The notes beneath the pieces were generated by a model. That model was given only the letters and a program-made list of their open reading frames with translations, did not search any database and was not told the origin of the DNA. The translations under genes were made by a program, and so were the position numbers. A DNA stretch of 64,000 nucleotides from Streptomyces sp. NBC_00286 (GTDB lineage: Bacteria > Actinomycetota > Actinomycetes > Streptomycetales > Streptomycetaceae), in the NCBI RefSeq assembly GCF_036173125.1, contig NZ_CP108054.1, positions 4,092,001-4,156,000 of the forward strand, read 5' to 3'. Every line of letters begins with the position of its first letter. Position 1 is the stretch's first letter. This document shows, one piece after another, positions 41,795 to 50,940 of the stretch.

Positions 41795-43567
41795 TCACCC
41801 CAGGTCGAACGCGTTCGGCAGGCCGGCCTTGAAGCGGAAGTGGTCGTGGCGCTTGAGGCTCTCGAGCTCCGGCGGCCGGAACAGCGGGGTGACCGTGCAG
41901 CGCGGCGCACTCGAACCTGCTTGATCCAGAAGGGCATTGACCGCCTGACGGGCCGAGGCGTTCGCGCCCTCCATGGTGGCGAGGTCGATGTCCACGGCGA
42001 CGTAATCCCCGGACAGGAAGAAGTTCGGGACCGTGGTCCTGGCCGAAGGGCGGTTGTGCAGCGTGCCCACGGGGTGGATCAGCAGCTCGTCCTGGTTGGT
42101 CGGGTGCGGGGTGCCGATCCCGTCCACTCCGGGGTCCAGGAACCACGAGTGCAGCGTGCTGTCGCGCAGCACTGTCTTGCCGGTGTCGTTGAGTGCGTCC
42201 TTGAGCTGTGCCCACACCTCGCGTGCGACCTCCTCGCGGGTGCACTGTTTAGCCGTTTTGCCGTACAGGACGCCGGGCTTGTCCCACTCGGAGATATCCA
42301 CCGACAGACACTCCTTGGCCACGCCGTCGCCGTAGTCGGCGGCGAAGTCACGCCCTGGCCAGTGCCGGGCCTGGGCGATCGCGGTCAGCGACCATGGCGA
42401 GTCGATGCAGTTGAAGTGGCCCTGTACCACGGGCGGCGTCTCGGTCAGATAGAACTGAAGGCCCGTCATCCAGTCCGTCTGCAGCTTGTCGCAGCGTGCC
42501 AACTGTGGGTCGGCAGCGCGTAGTCCGGCACTCCAGGTGCGCCGCGCGTGCTCCACCGGCATGGCGGAGACATAGTGATCGGCAGTTATGGAGCGAAGGA
42601 CGCCGTCCGTATCCTCGATGACGGCCTCGGAGACCCGCCCGTCTCCGCCCAGCCTCACCTCGTGCACGGTCCAGCCGATACGGAACTCCACGCCCAGGGA
42701 AGTGAGATGAGCCACCCAGGGGTCGATCCAGGCCTCATTGGTGGGTGCGTTGAGGATCCGGTCGGGTGGGCCGTCCGCACCCCGGCCGAGCGCGTTGAAA
42801 ACGAAGGCCTCGCCGAGGGTGCCGACCGTGCGGGTGCTGGCCTCCTCAGCCTTGGTGGCGACGATGTTGCGGGTGACGCCGACCGCGAGGATGCGCTGGT
42901 ACTCCTTCGACATCTGCCCGGCGCGTACGAAAGTCCACCAAGGGGTGGCTTCCCAGGTGGAGTTGCGGCGCGCGTCGCAACTGGTCAGGAAGACGACGGC
43001 GCGGTTCACGAAGTACGCGATCTCATGGAGAGGAAGATTGAATCCCGTCTCCAGGAGGCCGGTGAGGGCGCGTCTGATGTCGTCGAGGGTGAGCTCGGCG
43101 GGCTCCTTCTCCCCGGGGATGGGTATCCGCAGATCCTCGCGGCCGTTGTTCCGCGCGAACATCATCTCCTTGGGTGCGATCAGGTTGTCCCAGACGCCGC
43201 CTGCGTTCCCGGGAAAGGGGATGCGCCGCATCGTGTCGGGGAGGTTGTGGTAGATCCCCGGGATGAAGCGGAACCCGTGCTCCGCGGGCAGTGGCTTGCG
43301 GCTTCCCTTCGCGCTGTCCGGTACGTCCATGGAGCGGGCCTTGCCGCCGAGCGCCCGGCGCTCGTAGACGGTCACCGCGAAGCCCCGCTCGGCGAGTTCA
43401 TGCGCCGCGGTCAGCCCGGCGACGCCACCGCCGAGCACGGCGACGGCCTGCTGCCGTCCCTGCGCCGGTGCCGCTGAAGCCGCCGTGCCGGTGCCCAGCG
43501 CCACAGCCCCGCCTGCGGCAGCGGCCCCCACCACAAAGGTGCGTCGAGTGCTGCCCGTTCGCCCCAT
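41795..43567 (-). CDS. Tat-exported FAD-dependent oxidoreductase (amine oxidase / phytoene desaturase-like)
   Basis: A 590-residue protein from ATG 43567. Twin-arginine signal STRRTFVVGAAAAGG near residue 7. Dinucleotide-binding VAVLGGGVAGLTAAHELAE (about 42-60), then YERRALGGKA and EHGFRFIPGIYHN, typical of phytoene desaturase/hydroxysqualene-oxidase-like flavoproteins; C-terminal FAD motif NFFLSGDYVAVDIDLATMEGA near 535. Substrate unknown. A GAGGGC/GCCCTC hairpin lies downstream (41726-41749). It occupies the cargo block between att-like copies 1 and 2. Confidence 0.85.
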   Translation of the reverse strand: MGRTGSTRRTFVVGAAAAGGAVALGTGTAASAAPAQGRQQAVAVLGGGVAGLTAAHELAERGFAVTVYERRALGGKARSMDVPDSAKGSRKPLPAEHGFRFIPGIYHNLPDTMRRIPFPGNAGGVWDNLIAPKEMMFARNNGREDLRIPIPGEKEPAELTLDDIRRALTGLLETGFNLPLHEIAYFVNRAVVFLTSCDARRNSTWEATPWWTFVRAGQMSKEYQRILAVGVTRNIVATKAEEASTRTVGTLGEAFVFNALGRGADGPPDRILNAPTNEAWIDPWVAHLTSLGVEFRIGWTVHEVRLGGDGRVSEAVIEDTDGVLRSITADHYVSAMPVEHARRTWSAGLRAADPQLARCDKLQTDWMTGLQFYLTETPPVVQGHFNCIDSPWSLTAIAQARHWPGRDFAADYGDGVAKECLSVDISEWDKPGVLYGKTAKQCTREEVAREVWAQLKDALNDTGKTVLRDSTLHSWFLDPGVDGIGTPHPTNQDELLIHPVGTLHNRPSARTTVPNFFLSGDYVAVDIDLATMEGANASARQAVNALLDQAGSSAPRCTVTPLFRPPELESLKRHDHFRFKAGLPNAFDLG

Positions 43568-43689
43568 GACCGGTCTCCCCTACCGTCGGTAACGCCTGTG
43601 GTCCGGCGGAGGAGCCTAAGGGAGTACCCCTCGACGCGGAAGGCATGGACATGACTGACGTGGGCATGCGCGCGAATGTGGCGCGTTTG

Positions 43690-43752
43690 CGTCACCCGCT
43701 CCAATGAAGACCCCAGGTCAGTGACCTGGGGTCTTCATTGGAGCGGGTGACG
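43690..43752. repeat. 63-bp perfect palindrome (terminator plus tRNA-Gly end)
   Basis: Arms of 31 bases (43690-43720 and 43722-43752) around a single G at 43721. The inner part (GAAGACCCCAGGTCA/TGACCTGGGGTCTTC) is a strong terminator hairpin; the outer part is the tRNA-Gly acceptor end CGTCACCCGCTCCA in both orientations. Confidence 0.9.
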
Positions 43753-43787
43753 AGAATCGAACTCGCGCTCTCAACTTGGGAAGCTGC
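43739..43787 (-). pseudogene. tRNA-Gly(CCC) 3' half
   Basis: Minus-strand reading from the anticodon arm (GCAGCTTCCCAAGTTG) through the T-arm (GAGTTCGATTCTC) to the acceptor end CACCCGCTCCA. The 5' half is absent and replaced by att-like arm DNA, so this is an attachment junction, not a working tRNA. The terminator palindrome follows it. Confidence 0.8.
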
Positions 43788-43898
43788 GATCATTCGATGC
43801 TTTCCGGGCAATGACCTCAAGGAACGCCCCGGTTGCCGCCTCCTCAGGCTGGGCCGCTTTCACCGTGATTCCCCGCTGTTCCCCGCCTCATCTGGTGC
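43770..43898 (+). repeat. att-like repeat, copy 2 (joined to tRNA-Gly 3' half)
   Basis: CTCAACTTGGGAAGCTGCG onward; strongly similar to copy 1 over its length, including TTTCACCG, ATTCCCCGCTGTTCCCCGC and ATCTGGTGC. The left stem is the tRNA type (CAAC instead of CAGC), so a tRNA gene was the partner. Confidence 0.8.
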
Positions 43899-43970
43899 GC
43901 TTGTGGTGCGGCCCGCCCGGCGCCCGGCTCTGACGGACTGACCGTACGTGCAGGCGCGTTGGCAGGCGCA

Positions 43971-44435
43971 TCAGAGATGGCGCTTGGACGCTCTGACCAG
44001 TCGACTGATGTCGTCGCGGGTCTTCACCCTGCGCCGGTCCAGTTCGGTTCTGCTGTCCGTCTTGGGCAGGGCTGTTACGTCCGCAAGTACAGCTTCTGCC
44101 GCCTCGCTCAAGGCTTCGTCATCGGTGAGCATCTGCACCCGGAAGAGAGCTTCTTGGGCGCTGGAGCGCAGGTCGTATGCGCGGACTCGCACCACGCCGG
44201 GGTCCTCGTGTGGTGGTTGTTCGTGTTCGCAGAACCAGAGATGTACCAGGCAGCGGCGGTAGTTGATGAGTGCGCCGGCGTAGGCGGAGTAAGCATCGAG
44301 TCGCTCCTGGCGGAGCCTCTCATGGCGCGTGAACTGATGCCCCTTGTCGGTGGTGCGGTGCTGAAACGCCAGGGTGAGCCCCGAGCCGAGCAGGGTCCCC
44401 AGAACGGCTATGGCACTGGCGATGATGGTCTCCAC
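43971..44435 (-). CDS. Small membrane-anchored protein, unknown
   Basis: A 154-residue protein from ATG 44435. N-terminal span (ETIIASAIAVLGTLLGSGL) followed by a long charged helical domain with QERLDAYSAYAGALINYRR and CLVHLWFCEHEQPP. Resembles frequent, uncharacterised streptomycete proteins with one TM and a coiled cytosolic domain. Confidence 0.55.
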   Translation of the reverse strand: METIIASAIAVLGTLLGSGLTLAFQHRTTDKGHQFTRHERLRQERLDAYSAYAGALINYRRCLVHLWFCEHEQPPHEDPGVVRVRAYDLRSSAQEALFRVQMLTDDEALSEAAEAVLADVTALPKTDSRTELDRRRVKTRDDISRLVRASKRHL

Positions 44436-44687
44436 ACCCCAAGCTGATCACGTATCGCCGAAGGGGCGCAGTACCCGTTCCGCTCTCACACCAACACGAT
44501 TTCCAACTGTGTTGGTGGGGTGGCGGGCTGTGTGCAGGGGCGTTCACCTGCGTTCATGGGTGGCTCATCACCAGGCCGGGATCGGCTCCGGGTCTCCGCT
44601 GAACGCCGGTGACCCCGGCTGAATGAGACGGAAACTGAGACGGTCCGTCCGGCGGCCGTTGTCAGTGACCTCGTCTAGTGTCCGGCC

Positions 44688-45188
44688 ATGAGCATGATCG
44701 GTGAGTACCTGCGTGTCACGGCTGCTGAGCTTGACCGAGCGATCCACGCCCCCGACTGGGCTCTGGACTTCGTCGAAGAGGTCCAGGAGGCCGAGGAGGA
44801 GTCGGAGCCCGCGCTGGCCGAGGCGCGTCACTACAGCACGTACAAGACCTGGGACATGCTCCGCTTCCTGCTGGCGCGCGCCGAGTTCCCCGTGAACGTG
44901 ATCCACGGCGAGGAACCGTTCACCGAGGATGAGGATTGGGGATACGGGCCTCCGAGGTACCTGCGGCCTGAACGGGTCCGCCTCGCGGCGGAAGCTCTGC
45001 GGGCCACCAGCTATGCCCAGCTCATCAGCGGCGTGGACCCTGCCGAACTGACCAGCGCCGAGGTGTATCCGCTCGGATGGAGTGAGCCTGGCTCGCTGGA
45101 GTGGGGGCGTCCTTGGTACGACGGTCTCACGCAGTTCTTCGAGGCTGCTGCCAGAGCGGACGACGCGATGCTCGTCTGGCTGGACTGA
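44688..45188 (+). CDS. DUF1877 (YfbM-like) family protein
   Basis: A 166-residue protein from ATG 44688. DUF1877 features: MIGEYLRVTAAELDRA, then YKTWDMLRFLLARAE, GPPRYLRPERVRLAAEAL and YDGLTQFFEAAARADDAML. Function of the family is unknown; members often accompany polymorphic toxin or mobile loci. It ends 22 bases before att-like copy 3. Confidence 0.8.
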   Translation: MSMIGEYLRVTAAELDRAIHAPDWALDFVEEVQEAEEESEPALAEARHYSTYKTWDMLRFLLARAEFPVNVIHGEEPFTEDEDWGYGPPRYLRPERVRLAAEALRATSYAQLISGVDPAELTSAEVYPLGWSEPGSLEWGRPWYDGLTQFFEAAARADDAMLVWLD

Positions 45189-45210
45189 CGGGCCAAGACA
45201 GCAGTGAGAC

Positions 45211-45339
45211 CTCAGCTTGGGAAGCTTGGGTTCTCGATGGGAGGCTGCTTGGCTGAACTGCGGCGGAGCGGGCGCGGGGCCTGACTGTCCGGTGCCCTGG
45301 TCCCCGCCATTCCCCGTGGTTCCCCGCACGATCTGGCAC
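45211..45339 (+). repeat. att-like repeat, copy 3
   Basis: CTCAGCTTGGGAAGCTT at the start and CCATTCCCCGTGGTTCCCC then GATCTGGCAC at the end; the internal part has diverged more than in copies 1 and 2. Confidence 0.75.
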
Positions 45340-45803
45340 GGGATCGGCCGTCCGATCCGTACGTCTGCCTTGAGCCACGGACTACTCGTAGGTGGTCGCA
45401 GCTCGTAGAGCTTGTGCGAAGAGGCTCCAGTGACCCGCTGGCGGGCAGATTGCGACCGGCGTTGCTGTACCCGCCGTCCGCGTCGTCCAGGCGGTACGGG
45501 TTGATCGAGGAAGGCAAACGGCGCACGCAGGTGGTGATCGACAACGACCCCGTGCTGTGGTTCATGCTGCATCTGCGCGATCAATCGGAGCCGCGAGGTC
45601 TTCCGGCGTTGACGGCGCACATTCCCAGCCTCGCCAGCGAAGCCAACGCGCAAGGTATGGAGGGATGTTGAGGTCTGGGGTGTGTCCAATGGCGGTCGGC
45701 TTCCGGCAAGATTGCACAGCACTGGCAAGGTCGAAGTCGGGTTACCCGCGGCCTTCCAGGGAAAGATCTAGAGTGCATCTCAGTGAGTCGGAGGGGGCTG
45801 CTC
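45340..45803. other. Gap with no supported gene
   Basis: An 85-codon frame on + at 45414-45671 contains a plausible protein-like segment (RRTQVVIDNDPVLWFML), perhaps a truncated gene, but it has no start context. Nothing else is supported. Confidence 0.45.
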
Positions 45804-46052
45804 ATGAGCGGTACATCACGGTCGCGTCACGACAGGACAGAGCCAGCGCCGCCGCCCGAGCGCGGCTCCGATCGCTTCAGCGACGATCCCCCTGATCCCC
45901 TCGCCTCGCTGCTGGCCAAGGTCAACAAGGGGGAACACATTTCGACTCCTGGGGACAACGCGGGCGGCGAAGACCGCGACCCCCATGATGAGGAATGGCG
46001 GGAACATGATCGACACGGCCCCTATGCGCAGGGGCGTCGCCGGAGGAACTAA
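45804..46052 (+). CDS. Small hydrophilic protein, unknown
   Basis: An 82-residue protein from ATG 45804 with GGAGGGG upstream. Very polar and probably disordered (SRSRHDRTEPAPPPERG, DPHDEEWREHDRHG), with one short hydrophobic helix DPLASLLAKVN. No family recognised. Confidence 0.5.
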   Translation: MSGTSRSRHDRTEPAPPPERGSDRFSDDPPDPLASLLAKVNKGEHISTPGDNAGGEDRDPHDEEWREHDRHGPYAQGRRRRN

Positions 46053-46199
46053 CGCACAGGGCGGAGTCCCCGTCTGCGGCAGCGCAGGCGTGGACTTGGC
46101 GTGAAAGCTGCTCACGCGGGCTGGAGCGGAGCGGCTTGCAAGGTTGTCACGCAGTTAGACACTCAGTGCGTCTCGCACGCGGAGCGGTGGCTCAATCTT

Positions 46200-46484
46200 C
46201 TAGAGGCCACGTAGCGCCTCGTACAGGTCGCTGTAGGCGGTCCAACAGTCGATGCTGCCGTCGTCGTACAGGCTGCCCATGTACCAGTCATAGTCATCGA
46301 CAGGCTTCACGAGACACAGGCTGTGGAACCCGAGAACGATCTCCGGGTGTGGCATCTCGTGGGCCTCGCCGAAGCCGACCCACTTCACTGGCCGATCGGG
46401 ATTCAGGGCGACAGCCTCTTGGTCCCCCGATACATCGCGGATCTGCTGAAGAGTCCATCCCCGGGGAAGTCGCGCATCGGCCAT
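46200..46484 (-). CDS. Small conserved hypothetical protein
   Basis: A 94-residue protein from ATG 46484. Starts ADARLPRGWTLQQIRDVSGD and contains DDYDWYMGSLYDDGSIDCW, a pattern seen in small immunity-like streptomycete proteins. No toxin is adjacent. Function not assigned. Confidence 0.6.
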   Translation of the reverse strand: MADARLPRGWTLQQIRDVSGDQEAVALNPDRPVKWVGFGEAHEMPHPEIVLGFHSLCLVKPVDDYDWYMGSLYDDGSIDCWTAYSDLYEALRGL

Positions 46485-46643
46485 CTACGGACGATCTCAC
46501 TCGCCAGGCTTAGATCACCGCTTTAGGAGTTCGATCCCCCTGCGGAGGGACCTGCCTGAACGGGGTTCGGCGGTCGCTCGTCGATCCGACTGAGGTTGCT
46601 TCGGTGCGCCATCGTTCGTCGCCGTTGATGTCAGCGCGACGGG

Positions 46644-47189
46644 CTATGCGCTGATGGGCAACACTCGTGCCTGCTGGCGGGCTTGGGCCCTCAGCTCCTT
46701 GAGGCGGTCATGGAACGCGTTGTGGCGGTTCTGGTCGAGGTTCAGCGGCAGGTCGAGTTGAGAGATGAGCTCCGACTCCAGGGCCCACGGCTCGGCATGC
46801 TCGATCCAGCACACTCGGGCGTTCTCGGCCATCCACTGGCTGAGGGTGGCTTCCCCAGCCTTGCCGAAGGTCAGGCGCGTGCCGCTGCCTACACGGCGCA
46901 GTTCGAGCCCGAGCAGGCAGCCGAGGGTAAGCCGCAGTGTCGACCCGGCCGCGTTGCCCCGATAGTGGTACCGCACTCGTTTCCGCAGGTTCTGCGTGCT
47001 GGTCCGGTTCGCCATGTACCGCGGGGCGATGCCCACGTAAAGCAGGCGGCCGGCGTCCAGCTCCTGGTGCGGCGCCTGCTCGAAGTGCCACCCGTAGACC
47101 CCCGCCACCGCTGAAACTGGACTCGGGCGCTTCAAGACCTCCTGCGCCGACCACAGTCGAACGGGAGTGGTGAGAGCGGTAGCTTCCAC
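46644..47189 (-). CDS. GIY-YIG nuclease-superfamily protein
   Basis: A 181-residue protein; GTG 47189 has TGGAGG at ideal spacing, so the longer frame upstream is not used. GIY-YIG core: VAGVYGWHF (GIY equivalent) and RLLYVGIAPR (YIG), then LRKRVRYHYRGNAAGSTLR with the catalytic Arg, and a later acidic WALESELISQLDLPLN supplying Glu and Asn. Stand-alone proteins of this type cut or nick DNA; some serve in mobile elements or defence. It lies in the cargo block before copy 4. Confidence 0.75.
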   Translation of the reverse strand: MEATALTTPVRLWSAQEVLKRPSPVSAVAGVYGWHFEQAPHQELDAGRLLYVGIAPRYMANRTSTQNLRKRVRYHYRGNAAGSTLRLTLGCLLGLELRRVGSGTRLTFGKAGEATLSQWMAENARVCWIEHAEPWALESELISQLDLPLNLDQNRHNAFHDRLKELRAQARQQARVLPISA

Positions 47190-47274
47190 GGAGCCTCCAG
47201 ATGAGCCACGGGCTGACAGCCGCAGGCTACTTGCTGATGCCGACACAGCACGCGGTCTCACGGTTGCGCAGGCC

Positions 47275-47351
47275 CTCAGCTTGGGAAGCTGCGGGCATGT
47301 GGTGGCGGAGTGGGCTCGCTCACTGCCCACTGTTCCCGCATGATCTGGCAC
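47275..47351 (+). repeat. att-like repeat, copy 4 (internally shortened)
   Basis: GGCCCTCAGCTTGGGAAGCTGCG at 47272 onward matches copy 1; ends CTGTTCCCGC then ATGATCTGGCAC, as copies 1 and 3. About 50 bases of the middle are missing. It stops eight bases before the stop codon of the large gene. Confidence 0.7.
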
Positions 47352-47358
47352 ACCTCCG

Positions 47359-50300
47359 TCAATCCATGTGGCCCCTCTCCATTAGCGTGGTGCGCAGCCG
47401 CCGGTATTCAGCGGTATCGGCAAGAGAAGTAGCGGAGAGGAGTGAACTTCTAGCGTATGTGGCAACCTCTCTCCGATCCCACTCTTCTTCAAGCCCTCTA
47501 ACAAGGGAATCAAGTATCGCCAACGTTTCCGTTGACTGCTCCTGATCTGCAGCCCTCTCAGCCACGGATTGCGGCAAATCGATCTTTCCGCGAGTGGCGC
47601 TGAGAGTATTCAGCATGACGCTATTCCATGTTTCGTCCGAGATGACCTTCACTTCCGCCATCCAGCCAAATCCGAGGAGTTCCTGTGAATGTTCTTCTAC
47701 GGCTAGCTTCCAGAATTCTACAGCCGTATCGGAATACTCGTCTGAAACATTTTCACCTCGCAGGACGAGACCAAGTGCTTTGCCTGCCTCGGAGATGTCG
47801 CCCGCGTTTCCAGAAAGGAAAGAAATATTCTCCCTCGGGGTGTAACCAGGGACACCCCAAAGCATTGCGATCACATAATGGGAAAGGGAATTCTGTACCC
47901 CTTTACGGACAGAGTCTCTGACGGAGCTTCGGTAATTTTCGAGAAGCCATTCGTAAGGTTGACCCCACTGCAATGCGAGATCGACAGCCGTCTGTCCCAT
48001 TGTCGGAGGGGCTTCGTCACCGAAGAGTTTTGGCGCGATGGCCTCAAGCCATTCGGGAGAAACGTATGCGATGAATCTGGCTTTGGGGGCGATAATGGCG
48101 CGAGCTTCAGCACCGTCACGGCCCGTTAGCATGAGCAGTGAGTCGATGATGCGCGGACCCTCTGCGCGAGTACTGCCATTTTTGTGCTCCATCGAAATGA
48201 CGGAGAAGGTAGCTTCCAGAGCCTGTGTGAATGGCCTATTGAGCGCCGTCTCCAGGTAATCTACTGAGCTTGAGATGATGCCGGAAGATTCGGACCTGTC
48301 TTCAACCTCACTGGCAAGGACGGACCAGACGTATTCACCTCGCTCCCCAAAGCCGATGTTTGAGTGGGCAAGCGCCTTAATGAGAGATACACCCGCATGT
48401 TCCGTCGGCCGCCATGTAGGGTCATAGTCGAAATCATCTTTTCCCAAAACTATGACTGGCCACGGATGAGTACGCGTCAACTCGATCAAGTCAACTATCT
48501 TGTCAGCAGCCTCCGTCCCTACTGCGGAAATACCTTTGGCCAGGCCCAGCAGATAATGAGCTATGTATGTGGGGTGGCGAAGCTGGCTGGCAATAACCAC
48601 TGGATCTCGCGCCCACTCTTCAGTATTGGACGATACGGTTGACTCTAGGGCCCTCCCGAGCTCGCGTGCGCTAACTAGCCACTCGGCATTGCTGGGTGAC
48701 CAGTTGGCGATCCACTGTGCCGCATCTTGAGGTGACATGGCACTTAGTTCTTCACTGCTTATAGGACTTCTACCGTAACCAAACGTTGCCCGAATGGGCT
48801 CTTTACGCTTTACCGGTGGCCCATATGAGCCTGAAATCACCGCCACCGCAGTCGACCATGGTGCGCTCACCTGCGCAGGAAGGAAGGCGCTCCAGCGGTA
48901 GGCTCGACGCCATTCTTCATTCACATTGCGCTCGCTCAGGGCGGTCCCAAGTTCCTGAAGCCCAGGTGGAGTGCCCAGGGAGGTTTGCCATGCGGAAACG
49001 TATGAGCCCTCTGGACATTCATTAACTACGCGTTGAATCAATTTCTCATCATCTACAAGTGGATCACGTTTCGCAATGGCAGAAACTAGCTCCTGAGTAA
49101 TCGATTCAATTTCAACATCCCGCGAATTTGCGAGAACCCACGACCGGGCTCGCTCTTGAACGGAGTCAGGAAGCGGGCTGATCGAGGCGAGTAGATCGCT
49201 CGATGTGCATGATTCAACCAGATTATTGAGAAGGCAGGCTAGCCCGCGCAACAAGGTTGGAAGGATTCCGCGCTCGGGTTGAACTGCCGAGTACTCGCCC
49301 AGAGATGCGTTTTGCATTACAAAGAGCGCGTAAGACAAATCTTCTTCCGGAACGTCGGATATCCGGTACGCCAGAATCTTGAGCCGCTTGGGGCCATTCT
49401 CCTGGTTCACTCCCAAGCAGTAAGTGTCCATGAATTTTTTGACGTAGGCCTGAGAGTGCACCCAGTTAGAGTGGTTTAATACAATGCTAGCCACAAATTC
49501 TATAAATGCCCCTGTGTCGGTGTCGGCTTCACTCGCGCTCACGGCAAAGCTGGAAATTGCTTGTGATCGCGGATACTTTTTCAGGCAGAGTTTTAGGGTT
49601 GGGTGGCCGTATTTTCCGATTTCGAGAGCTGCTCGTGCGGGATACCACGACGCCGACTCGGTGAGAATGGACTTTTTTGCTATCCTTTCAATGATGCCCG
49701 CCAATTTAGGGGCATGGTCCTTCTTGAGCGCGTCAACCGCAGCAAACATTGGCCAACCTTGGCGATCTGTTGGCGGGTCCAGTAGCTGCGTTACTACAAG
49801 AAGATCGAGCCATGCGGGGTGGTCAAGTTGCCCCAGGAATCTATGAAGATGGTAGGGGCTCACAATCAACAATTTTAGCTTCTCAAGGTCTTGCGATGTA
49901 AGGGCCTGCAATCGCGCCAATTCATCGAGTTCAGCCATGCGAATTTCAGGCGGCGTAAAAAGTTGTCGCAGTATGGAAACGCAGTCCAGCCACAGGCTTC
50001 TGGCCGCGTCAATCGCTATCCCGCGGTGTAGACCCCTATCCAGACGGCCCAAGATCTTTTGATACGACGTGATTGGGGCTACGTCTCCAGTGGTAAGTGG
50101 CTGGGTGCCAGTGCGGTTTACGATCACTGCAATCAATCGTCGCTGATGTACGGCGTCCTGCTTATGGAAAATATCGAGAGCGTCAACCTTGGTGAAGAGT
50201 CGCTGCAATGCGCTTTCTCTATCTTCTGCGGTGAGGTCGGCGGCGGCCGTAAGTTGCTGTTTGGCTTCGACGACCTCGCGGGACAGGACCTTCCATTCTC

Positions 50301-50514
50301 CGCCCGTACTGGCTGCGTTCTGCGAAGAAGGGATCGCCTTCATCGCCTCTCTTAGGGCATATGCAATAAGGGATCCATGCTCTGGTATGGAGTCGTCGTC
50401 AAAAGCGATCAGGGCTTGAGCCGATCGTAGGAAGCTGACTGCGCGCTTGCCGTCGTCGTTCAGCTCATCGACGAGATGAGACAGCAGCGTCTCGTCCAGT
50501 TCTGGAGTCTCCAT
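47359..50514 (-). CDS. Large helical protein of unknown function, lower G+C, acquired
   Basis: A 1051-residue protein; ATG 50514 is preceded by AAAGGGA. The gene is visibly richer in A+T than its surroundings and uses codons rare in Streptomyces. The N-terminus (ETPELDETLLSHLVDELNDD, ALREAMKAIP, LTAEDRESALQRLF, GLHRGI) resembles an alpha-helical domain I have seen in large uncharacterised actinobacterial proteins. The rest is HEAT-like helices with no Walker, nuclease, TIR or SIR2 motif and no membrane span. Its place on an island, alone in a cargo block, makes a defence role plausible but unproven. Confidence 0.75.
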   Translation of the reverse strand: METPELDETLLSHLVDELNDDGKRAVSFLRSAQALIAFDDDSIPEHGSLIAYALREAMKAIPSSQNAASTGGEWKVLSREVVEAKQQLTAAADLTAEDRESALQRLFTKVDALDIFHKQDAVHQRRLIAVIVNRTGTQPLTTGDVAPITSYQKILGRLDRGLHRGIAIDAARSLWLDCVSILRQLFTPPEIRMAELDELARLQALTSQDLEKLKLLIVSPYHLHRFLGQLDHPAWLDLLVVTQLLDPPTDRQGWPMFAAVDALKKDHAPKLAGIIERIAKKSILTESASWYPARAALEIGKYGHPTLKLCLKKYPRSQAISSFAVSASEADTDTGAFIEFVASIVLNHSNWVHSQAYVKKFMDTYCLGVNQENGPKRLKILAYRISDVPEEDLSYALFVMQNASLGEYSAVQPERGILPTLLRGLACLLNNLVESCTSSDLLASISPLPDSVQERARSWVLANSRDVEIESITQELVSAIAKRDPLVDDEKLIQRVVNECPEGSYVSAWQTSLGTPPGLQELGTALSERNVNEEWRRAYRWSAFLPAQVSAPWSTAVAVISGSYGPPVKRKEPIRATFGYGRSPISSEELSAMSPQDAAQWIANWSPSNAEWLVSARELGRALESTVSSNTEEWARDPVVIASQLRHPTYIAHYLLGLAKGISAVGTEAADKIVDLIELTRTHPWPVIVLGKDDFDYDPTWRPTEHAGVSLIKALAHSNIGFGERGEYVWSVLASEVEDRSESSGIISSSVDYLETALNRPFTQALEATFSVISMEHKNGSTRAEGPRIIDSLLMLTGRDGAEARAIIAPKARFIAYVSPEWLEAIAPKLFGDEAPPTMGQTAVDLALQWGQPYEWLLENYRSSVRDSVRKGVQNSLSHYVIAMLWGVPGYTPRENISFLSGNAGDISEAGKALGLVLRGENVSDEYSDTAVEFWKLAVEEHSQELLGFGWMAEVKVISDETWNSVMLNTLSATRGKIDLPQSVAERAADQEQSTETLAILDSLVRGLEEEWDRREVATYARSSLLSATSLADTAEYRRLRTTLMERGHMD

Positions 50515-50940
50515 ATTCCCTTTTAGCACACCGCCACAACCCGCGACACCTCGTTGAACACGAAGCTGAGTCTGCGAGTACAGGTCGGTGGAGCGGCTTT
50601 GGGGTGGCGCTGCTTTGGGGCGAGTGATCATGGCCCCGTAAGCTTCCGGCGCGTCGGGCAGTCTGTGGACCTGCCCGTTAAAGCACGACGTTGGGGCCAT
50701 GATCTTAGAGGCTCGCGCCAAAGTGGCTCCGTAAAGCCGTGGAGCCGACCGCCCCAGCCACGGCGTACCCCTTCTACGGCAAGCGGCTGATTGCTATACG
50801 CGCGGCACGGGCGCCGGCCGGGCTGGAGCGGGGCGGAGACAGGAGCGCAGGCCCGGCCGGGGGCCGGGCCGCGCGCGGGGAGCGGAGCGAGCCGCCTTGA
50901 AACCCGTAGAGAGAGTTGTAGCTCAGAGGGTGTACGGCAG
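50515..50940. other. Gap with strong GC hairpin
   Basis: No supported gene. GCCCGGCC-GGG-GGCCGGGC (50851-50869) is a perfect 8-bp-arm hairpin, possibly a terminator. The stretch ends at the IS481 insertion. Confidence 0.5.

Noticed and set aside
45414..45671. 85-codon + frame as a real gene
   Set aside because: No ribosome-binding site and an implausible N-terminus; kept only as a possible fragment in the gap description.
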